A stretch of 64,000 nucleotides of DNA, from NCBI RefSeq assembly GCF_002240415.1, contig NZ_CP020028.1:2443501-2507500 (forward strand), in the 5' to 3' direction. The number at the start of each line of letters is the position of its first letter. Positions within the stretch are counted from its first letter, which is position 1. The stretch is from Paenibacillus kribbensis (GTDB lineage Bacteria > Bacillota > Bacilli > Paenibacillales > Paenibacillaceae). Below the pieces are notes generated by a model. The model made no database searches and had not been told where the DNA came from. It saw only the letters and a list, made by a program, of their open reading frames with translations. Positions 8,648-17,378 of this stretch are shown one piece after another. Position numbers and translations under genes: made by a program.

Positions 8648-10165
8648 ATGGAGCAACAGACGTTAGATCAATTGACGGCATTAAAGGAGCTTTCTCACAA
8701 AATCAGCAGCTATGGCGAAGCAGTGGGCCTGCTGCACTGGGATTTACGCACAGGTGCTCCGCGTAAGGGTGTTGACATTCGTTCGGAAACGCTGGGGATA
8801 CTGTCCACTGAAATGTTCAAGCTGATGATCTCGGATGAAATAGGGCAATTGCTGCAATTTTTTGCCGCCGCGGACAAGTTGGAGCAATTGGAGGACAATG
8901 ATCGCAGATTGGTGGAGGAATGCCGTAAAAATTATGATCTGAATCGTTCGGTTCCGGCAGATCGTTACCGGGAATACAGCACGCTTGCTGCACAGGCCGA
9001 GAGCAAATGGGAAGAAGCGAAGGAACATAGCGATTTTGCTGGATTCGAACCGTATTTGTCAAAAATCGTGGATATGAAACGTGAGTTCATCGGCTACTGG
9101 GGAATCAAGGACACGGAATATGACACGCTTTTGGATCAATATGAGCCGGGTATGACCGTTGATAAGCTGGATGCCGTGTTTGATCGGCTTAAAAAGCGCC
9201 TTGTGCCGCTATTGTCCAAAATCCAGGCTTCACCCAACCAGCCGGATAGGAGCTTTCTGGACGGTGTGTTTGATGTCAAGCAGCAGGAGAAGTTCAGTCT
9301 GTTTATTTTGAGACAAATGGGTTATGACTTTGATGCAGGTCGTTTGGATGAAAGTGTACATCCTTTTGCAACAGGATTAAATCCGGGTGATGTGCGCATA
9401 ACAACACATTATTTGCAAGATGAGGTGACCAGTGCTATTTTCAGCTCGTTGCATGAAGGCGGTCATGCACTGTATGAGCAAAATATTGCCCCTGAACTGG
9501 CAGGCTCGCTCCTGTCTGGAGGAACCTCTATGGGGATTCATGAATCCCAGTCCCGGTTGTGGGAAAATAAAATCGGACGCAGTCGTGCTTTCTGGGATCG
9601 ATATTACGATGACTTGCAAAAGTATTTTCCTGAGCGCTTGGCGAAGGTTACGGCAGAGCAATTCTATCGGGCCGTTAACCGTGTGGAAAATTCATTAATT
9701 CGGATTGAAGCGGATGAGCTGACATATAATTTACATATCATTATCCGCTATGAAATTGAAAAAATGTTATTTAATGAAAAGCTGGATGTGAAGCGTCTTC
9801 CAGAGGTATGGAATGCGAAATATAAGGAGTATCTGGGGCTTGTCCCGCCGAATGACGGGCTGGGCGTACTTCAGGACGTTCACTGGTCCGGTGGTGATTT
9901 TGGCTATTTTGCCTCTTACTCACTGGGGAACATGTATGCGGCGCAAATTTTGGCGACGCTGCGCAAGGAGCTGCCGAACCTGGATGAGCTGATTGCTGCC
10001 GGAGAACTTGAGCCGATCAAGCAATGGCTGACCGAACGGATTTACCGTTATGGCAAGAGCCGGACGCCGTCCGAGCTGATTGTAGCTATTACGGGTGAGG
10101 ATCTGAACCCGGATTATCTCGCCGACTATCTGGAAGAAAAATATATATCCATATACAAACTATAA
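8648..10165 (+). CDS. M32 family metallocarboxypeptidase
   Basis: A 505-residue zinc carboxypeptidase of the thermostable carboxypeptidase 1 (Taq/YpwA) family, removing C-terminal residues from peptides in the cytoplasm. The zinc motif HEGGH is near residue 268 with the third ligand region HESQSRLWEN about 30 residues later, as usual for M32. Length matches the family. I start at ATG 8648, preceded by AAAGAGGTG; the frame is open 40 codons further upstream but that part is not conserved-looking. Monocistronic with a strong terminator directly after. Confidence 0.93.
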   Translation: MEQQTLDQLTALKELSHKISSYGEAVGLLHWDLRTGAPRKGVDIRSETLGILSTEMFKLMISDEIGQLLQFFAAADKLEQLEDNDRRLVEECRKNYDLNRSVPADRYREYSTLAAQAESKWEEAKEHSDFAGFEPYLSKIVDMKREFIGYWGIKDTEYDTLLDQYEPGMTVDKLDAVFDRLKKRLVPLLSKIQASPNQPDRSFLDGVFDVKQQEKFSLFILRQMGYDFDAGRLDESVHPFATGLNPGDVRITTHYLQDEVTSAIFSSLHEGGHALYEQNIAPELAGSLLSGGTSMGIHESQSRLWENKIGRSRAFWDRYYDDLQKYFPERLAKVTAEQFYRAVNRVENSLIRIEADELTYNLHIIIRYEIEKMLFNEKLDVKRLPEVWNAKYKEYLGLVPPNDGLGVLQDVHWSGGDFGYFASYSLGNMYAAQILATLRKELPNLDELIAAGELEPIKQWLTERIYRYGKSRTPSELIVAITGEDLNPDYLADYLEEKYISIYKL

Positions 10166-10187
10166 TGTGATTGCATGTGCATCTGCC

Positions 10188-10216
10188 CCGCGTTCCTGGG
10201 TGAACGCGGTTTTTTT
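10188..10216 (+). terminator. Rho-independent terminator after the carboxypeptidase gene
   Basis: CCGCGTTC (10188-10195) pairs with GAACGCGG (10202-10209), followed by seven T residues. Confidence 0.92.
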
Positions 10217-10295
10217 GTATGCGATTAACCATTATATAGACAGTTGCATAACAATATATGAAGTCAACGATGTAAAAGGTGGGGAGGGAACAAGG

Positions 10296-11381
10296 ATGAA
10301 AACCGGCGCTCGTTGCAAAGCTGTGGTGGCTGCTGCACTGCTCGGATTGCTGCTGCTCAGCGGGTGCGCACCCAAAGGAGAGCAGATGATTGAGATCAGA
10401 CTGGGCGAGGTAGCCCGCACGGTCTTTTATGCGCCGCAGTATGTAGCCTTGAGCCAGGGGATGTTTGCTCAGGAGGGACTGGATGTCCAATTGGCGACCA
10501 TTCCTGGAGGTGATAAGGCAATGACGGCGTTGCTGTCGAATCAGGCGGATATTGCACTGATCGGCGCGGAAACATCCATTTATGTGTATCAGCAAGGGGC
10601 GGAGGACCCCGTTATTAATTTTGCCCAACTGACACAGAAGGACGGAACGTTTCTGTTTGCTCGTCAAACGCAGGGCAGCTTTGACTGGGAAAAGCTGAAA
10701 AAGCAAAATTTTCTAGGTCAACGCAAGGGCGGAATGCCACAAATGTCGCTGGAATTTAGCCTGCGCAAGCACGGCATTGATCCTCATCAGGATCTGAAGC
10801 TGATTCAAAATATTGATTTTGCCAACGTGGCCTCTGCATTCGGCTCCGGGACAGGGGATTATGTACAGTTGTTTGAGCCACAGGCATCTATTTTTGAAAA
10901 GGAAGGCCGTGGACGGGTAGTTGCCTCCATTGGTGTGGAGAGTGGCGAGCTGCCATATACGGTATATATGGCAAAACAAAGCTATCTGAACACGAATGCC
11001 GCGACCGCGAAAAAATTTACAAACGCTGTATACCGGGCCCAGCAGTGGATTGCTGCACATTCACCTGAACAGATTGCTGAGGCGATTACGCCTTATTTTA
11101 AGGATATAGATTTGGCGATTCTGACGACCAGCATCAAGCGCTACAAGGAACAAGGTACCTATGCTTTGAACCCGATGATTGAAGAAAAGGAATGGAAGAA
11201 TTTACAGGATATCATGACCTCGGCAGGAGAGCTGAAAAGTCCCGTTGTACTGGGTAAGCTGGTGAATGCGAGCTTTGCCCAGCAGGCAATTTCGGCATCT
11301 ACCAATAACACCAACTCGCCTGCGAAAGCGAGCACAAACCAAACTACGGATGCAGATGTGAACACCGGAGGTTCGCCATGA
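10296..11381 (+). CDS. ABC transporter substrate-binding lipoprotein (SsuA/TauA/ThiY type)
   Basis: A 361-residue lipoprotein. The N-terminal signal peptide ends in the lipobox LLLLSGC near residue 24. The body is of the NMT1/THI5-like class: IRLGEVARTVFYAPQYVALSQGMF, then GGDKAMTALLSNQADIALIG. It would capture a sulfonate, taurine, nitrate or pyrimidine-like ligand outside the membrane. The ATG at 10296 has GGGGAGGG upstream; the long open extension before it is not part of the protein. A low-complexity Ser/Thr/Asn tail ends the protein. It overlaps the ATPase gene by 4 bases. Ligand cannot be told from sequence alone. Confidence 0.88.
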   Translation: MKTGARCKAVVAAALLGLLLLSGCAPKGEQMIEIRLGEVARTVFYAPQYVALSQGMFAQEGLDVQLATIPGGDKAMTALLSNQADIALIGAETSIYVYQQGAEDPVINFAQLTQKDGTFLFARQTQGSFDWEKLKKQNFLGQRKGGMPQMSLEFSLRKHGIDPHQDLKLIQNIDFANVASAFGSGTGDYVQLFEPQASIFEKEGRGRVVASIGVESGELPYTVYMAKQSYLNTNAATAKKFTNAVYRAQQWIAAHSPEQIAEAITPYFKDIDLAILTTSIKRYKEQGTYALNPMIEEKEWKNLQDIMTSAGELKSPVVLGKLVNASFAQQAISASTNNTNSPAKASTNQTTDADVNTGGSP

Positions 11382-12190
11382 TCGGGGCACGAAGCGGATC
11401 TCCTTCGGATGTAATGGTCCCGATGGTGAGGCTGCAGCAAGTAACGCATGTGTATGTAACGGATCGGGAAGCTTCGCTGGCGGTTGAAAATATTGATTTT
11501 TCCGTGGCGACAGGGGAGTTCGTCAGCTTGGTCGGCCCGAGTGGTTGTGGCAAAACGACGATTCTGTCCATGATCGCCGGGCTGCTGCGGCCAGCAGCGG
11601 GCCAGGTGCTGCTGCAAGGACGGCCAGTGAGCGGCCCGAGCCCGGAGGTCGGCTATATGCTGCAGCAGGACTATCTGTTCCCATGGCGGACGATTATGGA
11701 TAACGCCTTGCTGGGTCTGGAGCTAGGCAAGAGGGTAAATGAGGCTTCGCGCGAGCGGACACGTCTGCTGCTGGAGAGCATGGGCCTGGAAGGCAAGGAG
11801 CATTTGCATCCGTCCCAGCTGTCCGGAGGAATGCGCCAGCGTGTGGCGCTGGTGAGAACGCTGGCGACCAATCCGGGACTGCTGCTGCTGGATGAGCCGT
11901 TCTCTGCGCTGGATTATCAGACCAAGCTGCAGTTGGAAGACCTGATTGCCGAAACCTTGCGCGAGCGGGGGAAGACGGCTATTTTGGTTACACACGATTT
12001 GGCCGAGGCGATTGCGGTCAGCGACCGGATCATTGTGCTGGGCCGTAATCCCGGCCACATTCGGCGTACCTTCGACATTCCAAAATCCATTCGAGAAGCT
12101 CAACCTTTTTATGCACGTGATCAGCCGGGCTTTAATGAGCTTTTTCATGAAATATGGGGTGAACTGGAGGCTTCGGGAGTAAAGGAGTGA
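11378..12190 (+). CDS. ABC transporter ATP-binding protein (SsuB/TauB type)
   Basis: A 270-residue ATPase. Walker A GPSGCGKTT near residue 53, a Q-loop QQDYLFPW, signature LSGGMRQRV near residue 149, Walker B LLLLDEPFSALD and H-loop VTHDLAEA are all intact. The PFSALDYQTK and AVSDRIIVLGRNPG stretches are typical of the nitrate/sulfonate/taurine importer group. Start overlaps the binding-protein stop; the permease gene follows after 8 bases. It energises uptake of the ligand bound by the lipoprotein. Confidence 0.93.
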   Translation: MIGARSGSPSDVMVPMVRLQQVTHVYVTDREASLAVENIDFSVATGEFVSLVGPSGCGKTTILSMIAGLLRPAAGQVLLQGRPVSGPSPEVGYMLQQDYLFPWRTIMDNALLGLELGKRVNEASRERTRLLLESMGLEGKEHLHPSQLSGGMRQRVALVRTLATNPGLLLLDEPFSALDYQTKLQLEDLIAETLRERGKTAILVTHDLAEAIAVSDRIIVLGRNPGHIRRTFDIPKSIREAQPFYARDQPGFNELFHEIWGELEASGVKE

Positions 12191-12198
12191 GTTAGACC

Positions 12199-13032
12199 AT
12201 GAGGGATGAAGCGGATCGGCTTGAGCAACGCTGGATTCAAGAGCTGCATCAGGAGTATCGGCGTGGCAGGCGTTCGCAGCGGCGATTGGTGACAGGTGTA
12301 CAGACAGCTATTTTATTGCTTTTATTTGTACTATGGGAAATTGCGGGCCGGATGAAGTGGATTGATGTACTATTGTTCAGCTACCCGAGCAAAATATTCA
12401 CTCAGATTGGCAAGGATGCGATCAGTGGTGAGCTATGGGGGCATGTCGGCGTTACGGTGGGAGAGACTATAGCAGGTTTTTTACTCGGAACGCTGTTAGG
12501 CACACTGCTGGCTGTACTTATTTGGTGGTCGCCGTTTTTGTCGAAGGTGCTGGACCCCTATATGGTCGTGTTCAACAGTATGCCCAAGGTGGCACTGGGT
12601 CCGATTTTTATCGTCATGTTTGGGGCGGGCTTTACGGCTATCCTTATGACGACTCTCTCCATTATAGTCATCATTACGACGCTGGTCGTGTATAACAGCT
12701 TTCAGGAAGTTGACTCGAATCTGATCAAGGTAGTACGGACGTTTGGGGGATCGCGGCGTGATACGTTCCAAAAGGTGATCTTGCCTGCATCCTTCCCCGC
12801 TATCGTCTCTACGCTGAAAGTCAATGTCGGTATGGCATGGATTGGTGTGATTGTTGGTGAATTTCTGGTGGCCAAAAACGGGCTGGGCTATTTGATTATT
12901 TATGGTTTTCAGGTATTCAATTTTACGCTGGTGATGTCCAGTCTGCTGATCATTGCCATCGTAGCTACACTGATGTATCAGGCGGTTGTGTATGTCGAGC
13001 ATCGTCTGTTGTCCGGTCGTCCTCATCGGTAA
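12199..13032 (+). CDS. ABC transporter permease (SsuC/TauC type)
   Basis: A 277-residue integral membrane protein with about six transmembrane segments after a charged N-terminus. The coupling region (LIKVVRTFGGSRRDTFQKVILPASFPAI) matches the EAA loop of the binding-protein-dependent permease family. It closes a three-gene importer operon. The gap 13033-13262 that follows is AT-rich and holds no clear terminator or gene. Confidence 0.92.
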   Translation: MRDEADRLEQRWIQELHQEYRRGRRSQRRLVTGVQTAILLLLFVLWEIAGRMKWIDVLLFSYPSKIFTQIGKDAISGELWGHVGVTVGETIAGFLLGTLLGTLLAVLIWWSPFLSKVLDPYMVVFNSMPKVALGPIFIVMFGAGFTAILMTTLSIIVIITTLVVYNSFQEVDSNLIKVVRTFGGSRRDTFQKVILPASFPAIVSTLKVNVGMAWIGVIVGEFLVAKNGLGYLIIYGFQVFNFTLVMSSLLIIAIVATLMYQAVVYVEHRLLSGRPHR

Positions 13033-13262
13033 TATAAATTTCTGAATATTTGTGTAAAACGTGAAAATAAAGTACCATGAAAATGAAATTACTTAAAATT
13101 TATGAAAACGAGCATTTTGCATAAATCCAAAGAGCGATTTAAATCTGCAATATATAGAGTGGAACGGTTTAGTTCATCTATGATATTGTTCTTTTGAGTG
13201 TCGGAAATCGAACAATGCAGAATGCTGACACAGATTTCACCTAGAGAGGACAGAGTTTTTTC

Positions 13263-14219
13263 ATGGGCTTTCGTACAATTAAAACGGCTATTGCCGCATT
13301 AATGGCCGTACTCATTGCGGATGGTTTTGGCATTCATGGAGCTACCTCGGCAGGACTTTTGGCTATTTTGGGGGTGGATGTCACACGCAAGAGAAGCCTC
13401 CGTACCATTTCAGCGAGATTTTTTGCATCCGTTGTGGGGCTTCTTTTTGCTTGTGTTTTGTTTGTTGTTTTCGGATTCCATGATTGGGTTCTGGCATTAT
13501 ATATTTTGACGGCGTTCCCGGTCATTGTACGCGTAGGCTTTAAGGAAGGGATCGTCACGGGATCGGTTGTTGTTTTCCGTGTATTTAGCGGCGGTGTGAT
13601 TGATATGGAGGTGCTTCTGACCCAGCTGGCTCTGCTCGTTATTGGACTGGGCTCCGCCATGGTCGTCAATTTGGCCTATATGCCGCGTTCCGATAACACG
13701 ATGCAGCAAATTCGGCACGAGGTTGATCGGACATTTTCCGTCATATTCAGAAACATAGCCAATACACTGCGTAGTCCGGCATACATATGGGATGGCAAGG
13801 AAGTTATCGAAGCGAACAGTATCATCGCCAAGGGGGTGACCGAAGCGGGGCGTTCATTGGAAAATCAGATGCTCCGTCCCCAAGAGGGCTGGAATGTGTA
13901 TTTTTATATGCGCAGGGAGCAACTGGATTCGATTCAAAATATGATGCAGCTGATCGCGCAAATGTACCAACACATGCCGCAGGCCAAGCTTCTGGCCGAG
14001 CTGTTCGACCAGCTTAGCCATGACGTTTTGGCCGGACATTATACAGGTCAGACCGAGAAGCTGCTGGAACAGGTTCGTGAGGAATTTAAAGAAATGGAGC
14101 TTCCCGCGACAAGGGAGGAGTTCGAGATTCGTTCGGCACTCTTGCAGCTTACGCATGAGCTGTACCAGTATTTGAAAATCGCCAAAAAGGACAAGGCCCC
14201 TACTCCGGTGAAAAATTAG
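13263..14219 (+). CDS. Aromatic acid exporter family membrane protein (ArAE/FUSC-like)
   Basis: A 318-residue protein. The N-terminal half has four or more hydrophobic helices beginning GFRTIKTAIAALMAVLIAD, the hallmark of ArAE_1-type proteins, with GATSAGLLAILGVDVTRKRS next. The C-terminal half (from about residue 150) is a soluble alpha-helical domain (QQIRHEVDRTFSVIF...). The family is linked to export of aromatic carboxylic acids, although most Firmicute members are untested. ATG 13263 lies 9 bases after AGAGAGGACAG. It converges on the APC permease gene. Confidence 0.85.
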   Translation: MGFRTIKTAIAALMAVLIADGFGIHGATSAGLLAILGVDVTRKRSLRTISARFFASVVGLLFACVLFVVFGFHDWVLALYILTAFPVIVRVGFKEGIVTGSVVVFRVFSGGVIDMEVLLTQLALLVIGLGSAMVVNLAYMPRSDNTMQQIRHEVDRTFSVIFRNIANTLRSPAYIWDGKEVIEANSIIAKGVTEAGRSLENQMLRPQEGWNVYFYMRREQLDSIQNMMQLIAQMYQHMPQAKLLAELFDQLSHDVLAGHYTGQTEKLLEQVREEFKEMELPATREEFEIRSALLQLTHELYQYLKIAKKDKAPTPVKN

Positions 14220-14244
14220 AGTAAAAGCCTTGAGCGGCTGCTGT

Positions 14245-15558
14245 CTAGTGATGGACAGTGGCCTTTTCTTGTTCAATAACGGCAGAGGCCGTAGCAGGCA
14301 GGGAATGCTTGCGCCGAATACGTCCTGTGATCCATAGGGCAATGCTGATCAGTCCAGGATAGAGCATGGCCCACCCGACAAAGGGAAAAACGGCCGCTGT
14401 TGAGAAGAATGACACTGAGCTGATCGCGACACCCCAGCGACTGCCTCGTAGAAGCTTAATTCCCGCCGCACAGCCGCCGAGATAGGTCAGAATGAAGGTG
14501 GCGTTCGGGAACTGGATGAGGTTGGTGAGTGAAACGGCGCCACTACTGTACAGAGACATAATGATCACGAAGCAAACGGCAAGAAAAGCGATGCCCCCGA
14601 TAGGTGTATGGAAACGCCGGGATAATATCCCCATCCAGCCGAAGGCGTGTCCTTGTCGGGATAAAGCATACGCGACCCGTGAAGCGGCACCAACATAAGC
14701 AATAATCGTTGCAGTACAAATAAAGATTCCCGTCAAGCCCGCGATGACTGCGCCCCATGGACCGATAGCTCGGCTGATCACCCATACAAGGGAAGCATCT
14801 GACCCTCCCGCAAGGTAGCTTTGTGTCCCGATCGTAGCCAATGCAGTCAGGAAATACAGCAGCCCAACGATGATAGCTGCAATGGTTACACCTTTAACAG
14901 CCGCCCGCTGGGGATTGGTGAATTCCTCTGACATATGGGATACGGCCTCCCAGCCGATGAAGCACCAGAACAGAATCGCGGCTGCCTGACCGACAGGGAG
15001 CCAGCCATGAGGAGCGAAGGGGATGAAGTGCACGGTTTTCATCTCGGGAAGTGCTGCGGCAATGGCGAAAATAAGGACAGCTACAATAGCAATGACGACA
15101 GCAATCTGAATGCGTCCAGCCACCTTCATGCCGATCCAGTTGATCACCAGTCCCACAGCCAGCATGGCAGCGGCTAGCATAATGCGGTTTTCCTCTCCCC
15201 AGCCCATGGCAGCGGTCATATAGCCAGCTCCGGTGAGTGCGGCAACAGGTGCCCCGATCGGAACGGACATGAGAAAAAACCATCCAATATATGAACCGGC
15301 ACGTGGTGAAAAGGCCAGCGTGACAAAATGTGATACCCCTCCTGCATTCGGAAATTTAGCGGACAGGAGGCCCATGGACAGTGCCATTGGCAAGATGAGC
15401 AGGGTCATAAAGCCCCATGCCAGCAGTGATGCCGGCCCCGCCATTTGGGCGGCAAGACCGGGTACAATCAATATGCCCGAACCCAGCACAGCTCCGATAT
15501 AGAGCGCAATGGCCTGTGGAAGACCAATGGTGGATTGCAGCTTGTGTTGACTTGTCAT
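14245..15558 (-). CDS. APC superfamily amino acid permease (YjeH-like)
   Basis: A 437-residue protein with about 12 transmembrane segments. The first helix region GLPQAIALYIGAVLGSGILIVPG is typical of amino acid-polyamine-organocation transporters, and the FPNAGGVSHFVTLAF stretch resembles the YjeH group of methionine/branched-chain amino acid exporters. I place the start at 15558 (MTSQHK) with GAAGGA upstream; an ATG at 15585 has the Shine-Dalgarno sequence too close. It is transcribed divergently from the LysR gene, which is the likely regulator. Confidence 0.87.
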   Translation of the reverse strand: MTSQHKLQSTIGLPQAIALYIGAVLGSGILIVPGLAAQMAGPASLLAWGFMTLLILPMALSMGLLSAKFPNAGGVSHFVTLAFSPRAGSYIGWFFLMSVPIGAPVAALTGAGYMTAAMGWGEENRIMLAAAMLAVGLVINWIGMKVAGRIQIAVVIAIVAVLIFAIAAALPEMKTVHFIPFAPHGWLPVGQAAAILFWCFIGWEAVSHMSEEFTNPQRAAVKGVTIAAIIVGLLYFLTALATIGTQSYLAGGSDASLVWVISRAIGPWGAVIAGLTGIFICTATIIAYVGAASRVAYALSRQGHAFGWMGILSRRFHTPIGGIAFLAVCFVIIMSLYSSGAVSLTNLIQFPNATFILTYLGGCAAGIKLLRGSRWGVAISSVSFFSTAAVFPFVGWAMLYPGLISIALWITGRIRRKHSLPATASAVIEQEKATVHH

Positions 15559-15673
15559 GCAGAAAATCCTTCTTTCTCTTGTCATTTCCTCCAGCTTATC
15601 AGATAATCAATCTATCGGAAAAACGGAATATAATGATAGATTGCATCGAAAAAAACGATGGAAGGAGCGGATT

Positions 15674-16570
15674 ATGGAATCGCGCCATTTATTTACGTTT
15701 TTAAATGTGGTGGAAGCCGGCAGTTTTACACGAGCGGCGCGTATATTGGATTATGCACAGTCAAGTATCACGGCTCAAATCCAATCGCTGGAAGCCGAGC
15801 TGGGTACGCCGCTATTTGACCGTATCGGCAAGAAAATTATGCTGACGGACGCCGGACGACGCCTGCTGCCCTATGCGCAGGAAATTTCCAAGATGCATGC
15901 GATGGCCAAGGATGCGCTTTGTTCAGCATCGGAGCTGACTGGTACGCTGAAAATTGGAGCACCGGAGTCGCTGGCTGCTTTTCGATTGCCGGGTTTGATT
16001 CGTGAGTACAGGGAGAGGTATTCGAAGGTTAAAATCGTCCTTAAGCCCGGCGAATGCTGGGAATTGCGCGATATGGTTCGCTCCGGCGAGCTGGATTTGG
16101 CTTTTTTGCTTCAGCCTGAGACGGAGGACAGGGAGCTGCATGTGACCACGCTCATCCACGAGCCGATGGCACTGGTTGCGCCACTTGAGCATTCACTGGC
16201 TGCTTATTCAAGGGTAGAGCCTTGTGATTTAAAGGATGAAACTATTTTGCATACGGAGTCTGGCTGTACGTACCGTATTCTGTTTGAGCAGTATTTGAAC
16301 AGACACGGTATTTTTGCGGACCCGAGTCTGGAGTTTTGGAGCATTGAAGCCATCAAGCAATGTGTCATGGCAGGCTTGGGGATTGCGCTGCTTCCGCTGG
16401 TCACGGTACAAAATGAGCTGCGTGAAGGGAAAATGACACGCTTAGCGTGGGATGACAGTGAGCAACAGGTGGCTACTCAGGTCACTTATCATACGAAAAA
16501 ATGGAGATCTCCGGCTCTCAGCGAATTTTTACAGATTGTAGAGCAGCACGTAGCACATTGGCGTGCATGA
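15674..16570 (+). CDS. LysR family transcriptional regulator
   Basis: A 298-residue regulator. The N-terminal winged helix-turn-helix is clear: FLNVVEAGSFTRAARILDYAQSSITAQI, then LEAELGTPLFDR. A periplasmic-binding-protein-like co-inducer domain follows from about residue 90. Start at ATG 15674 with GAAGGAG 5 bases upstream. The divergent APC permease is its probable target, with the operator expected in 15559-15673. The inducer is unknown. Confidence 0.92.
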   Translation: MESRHLFTFLNVVEAGSFTRAARILDYAQSSITAQIQSLEAELGTPLFDRIGKKIMLTDAGRRLLPYAQEISKMHAMAKDALCSASELTGTLKIGAPESLAAFRLPGLIREYRERYSKVKIVLKPGECWELRDMVRSGELDLAFLLQPETEDRELHVTTLIHEPMALVAPLEHSLAAYSRVEPCDLKDETILHTESGCTYRILFEQYLNRHGIFADPSLEFWSIEAIKQCVMAGLGIALLPLVTVQNELREGKMTRLAWDDSEQQVATQVTYHTKKWRSPALSEFLQIVEQHVAHWRA

Positions 16571-16631
16571 GTTCAAGCCATTGCGGCATAAGCTTATACA
16601 AATAATATTTTTTCCTTTTCGCCTATTCACT

Positions 16632-16660
16632 CAACATTCGCCCACAACCTGCATACATAT
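16632..16660 (+). promoter_or_regulatory. Sporulation sigma-E-like promoter of cotE
   Basis: CAACATT (16632-16638) and CATACATAT (16652-16660), 13 bases apart, resemble the -35 and CATACANT -10 elements of mother-cell sigma-E promoters, 36 bases before the cotE start. B. subtilis cotE is known to use sigma-E. Confidence 0.45.
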
Positions 16661-16696
16661 GTATGGAATGATTGATTGTATGGAGGAGGTTCAAGA

Positions 16697-17254
16697 ATGG
16701 CATTGAGTCATAAAAATCGTAGAGAGATTATTACTAAAGCGATCTGTGGAAAAGGTCGCAGATTCTCTACCGTAACCCATACCGTAACTCCGCCCAATAA
16801 TCCAACCAGCATTTTGGGGGCATGGATTATTAACCACCAGTATGAAGCTGTGGCGGCCGGGGACGGCATTGAGGTCGTCGGGACGTATGACATCAATATT
16901 TGGTACTCATACGATAAAAACTCGCAGACCGATGTGGCTAAGGAAACGGTGTCGTACGTGGAACATGTGCCGCTTTCGTATCTTGATCCGAAGCATCGGG
17001 CATCTACAGTGGAAGTATCCGCCGAAGCTACACAGGAGCCGAGCTGCGTTGAGGCCAGTGTATCTTCCGGGGGCGGCAGCGTAATGATCCGGGTCGAGCG
17101 GGAATTTGCGGTGGAGCTGGTGGCGGAAACGAAAATTGTTGTGGAAGTATTCCCGAATGGCAGCAGTGATGATTTTGACAAGGATTATGATTTTGGAGCG
17201 GAAGAAGGGGACTATGAGGAGCTCGACCCCGACCTCATTGACGACGAGCTCTGA
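16697..17254 (+). CDS. cotE: Outer spore coat morphogenetic protein CotE
   Basis: A 185-residue protein, close to the 181 residues of B. subtilis CotE. It begins with HKNRREIITKAICGKGRRFS and carries VTPPNNPTSILGAWIINH and the GGGSVMIRVEREFAVE stretch; the C-terminal tail is strongly acidic. CotE is made in the mother cell and directs outer-coat assembly around the forespore. The ATG at 16697 is preceded by GGAGGAGGT. It has its own terminator, and an amidoligase-like gene follows. Confidence 0.95.
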   Translation: MALSHKNRREIITKAICGKGRRFSTVTHTVTPPNNPTSILGAWIINHQYEAVAAGDGIEVVGTYDINIWYSYDKNSQTDVAKETVSYVEHVPLSYLDPKHRASTVEVSAEATQEPSCVEASVSSGGGSVMIRVEREFAVELVAETKIVVEVFPNGSSDDFDKDYDFGAEEGDYEELDPDLIDDEL

Positions 17255-17265
17255 CGGAGGTAAAC

Positions 17266-17334
17266 AAAAAGAGGGCCGCTTTACTCTTTGCGCCGGTCTG
17301 ATTCTGCGCAGGGGGCAAAGGCCCTCCTTTTTGT
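17266..17334 (+). terminator. Terminator between cotE and the amidoligase gene
   Basis: GAGGGCC (17271-17277) pairs with GGCCCTC (17320-17326), flanked by an A-run and a T-run; the loop is long (about 42 bases), with room for internal pairing. Confidence 0.7.
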
Positions 17335-17378
17335 TGTTATGCAGACATAATCCATACGTAATCCGTAGGGAGGGAAGC

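Noticed and set aside
10217..10295. Possible thiamine riboswitch before the SsuA/ThiY-like gene
   Set aside because: The gap is too short and lacks the CUGAGA/ACCUG elements of the TPP riboswitch.
17106..17378. N-terminal extension of the amidoligase frame
   Set aside because: It overlaps the cotE end and the terminator, and lacks a start signal; the GGGAGGGA site supports 17379.
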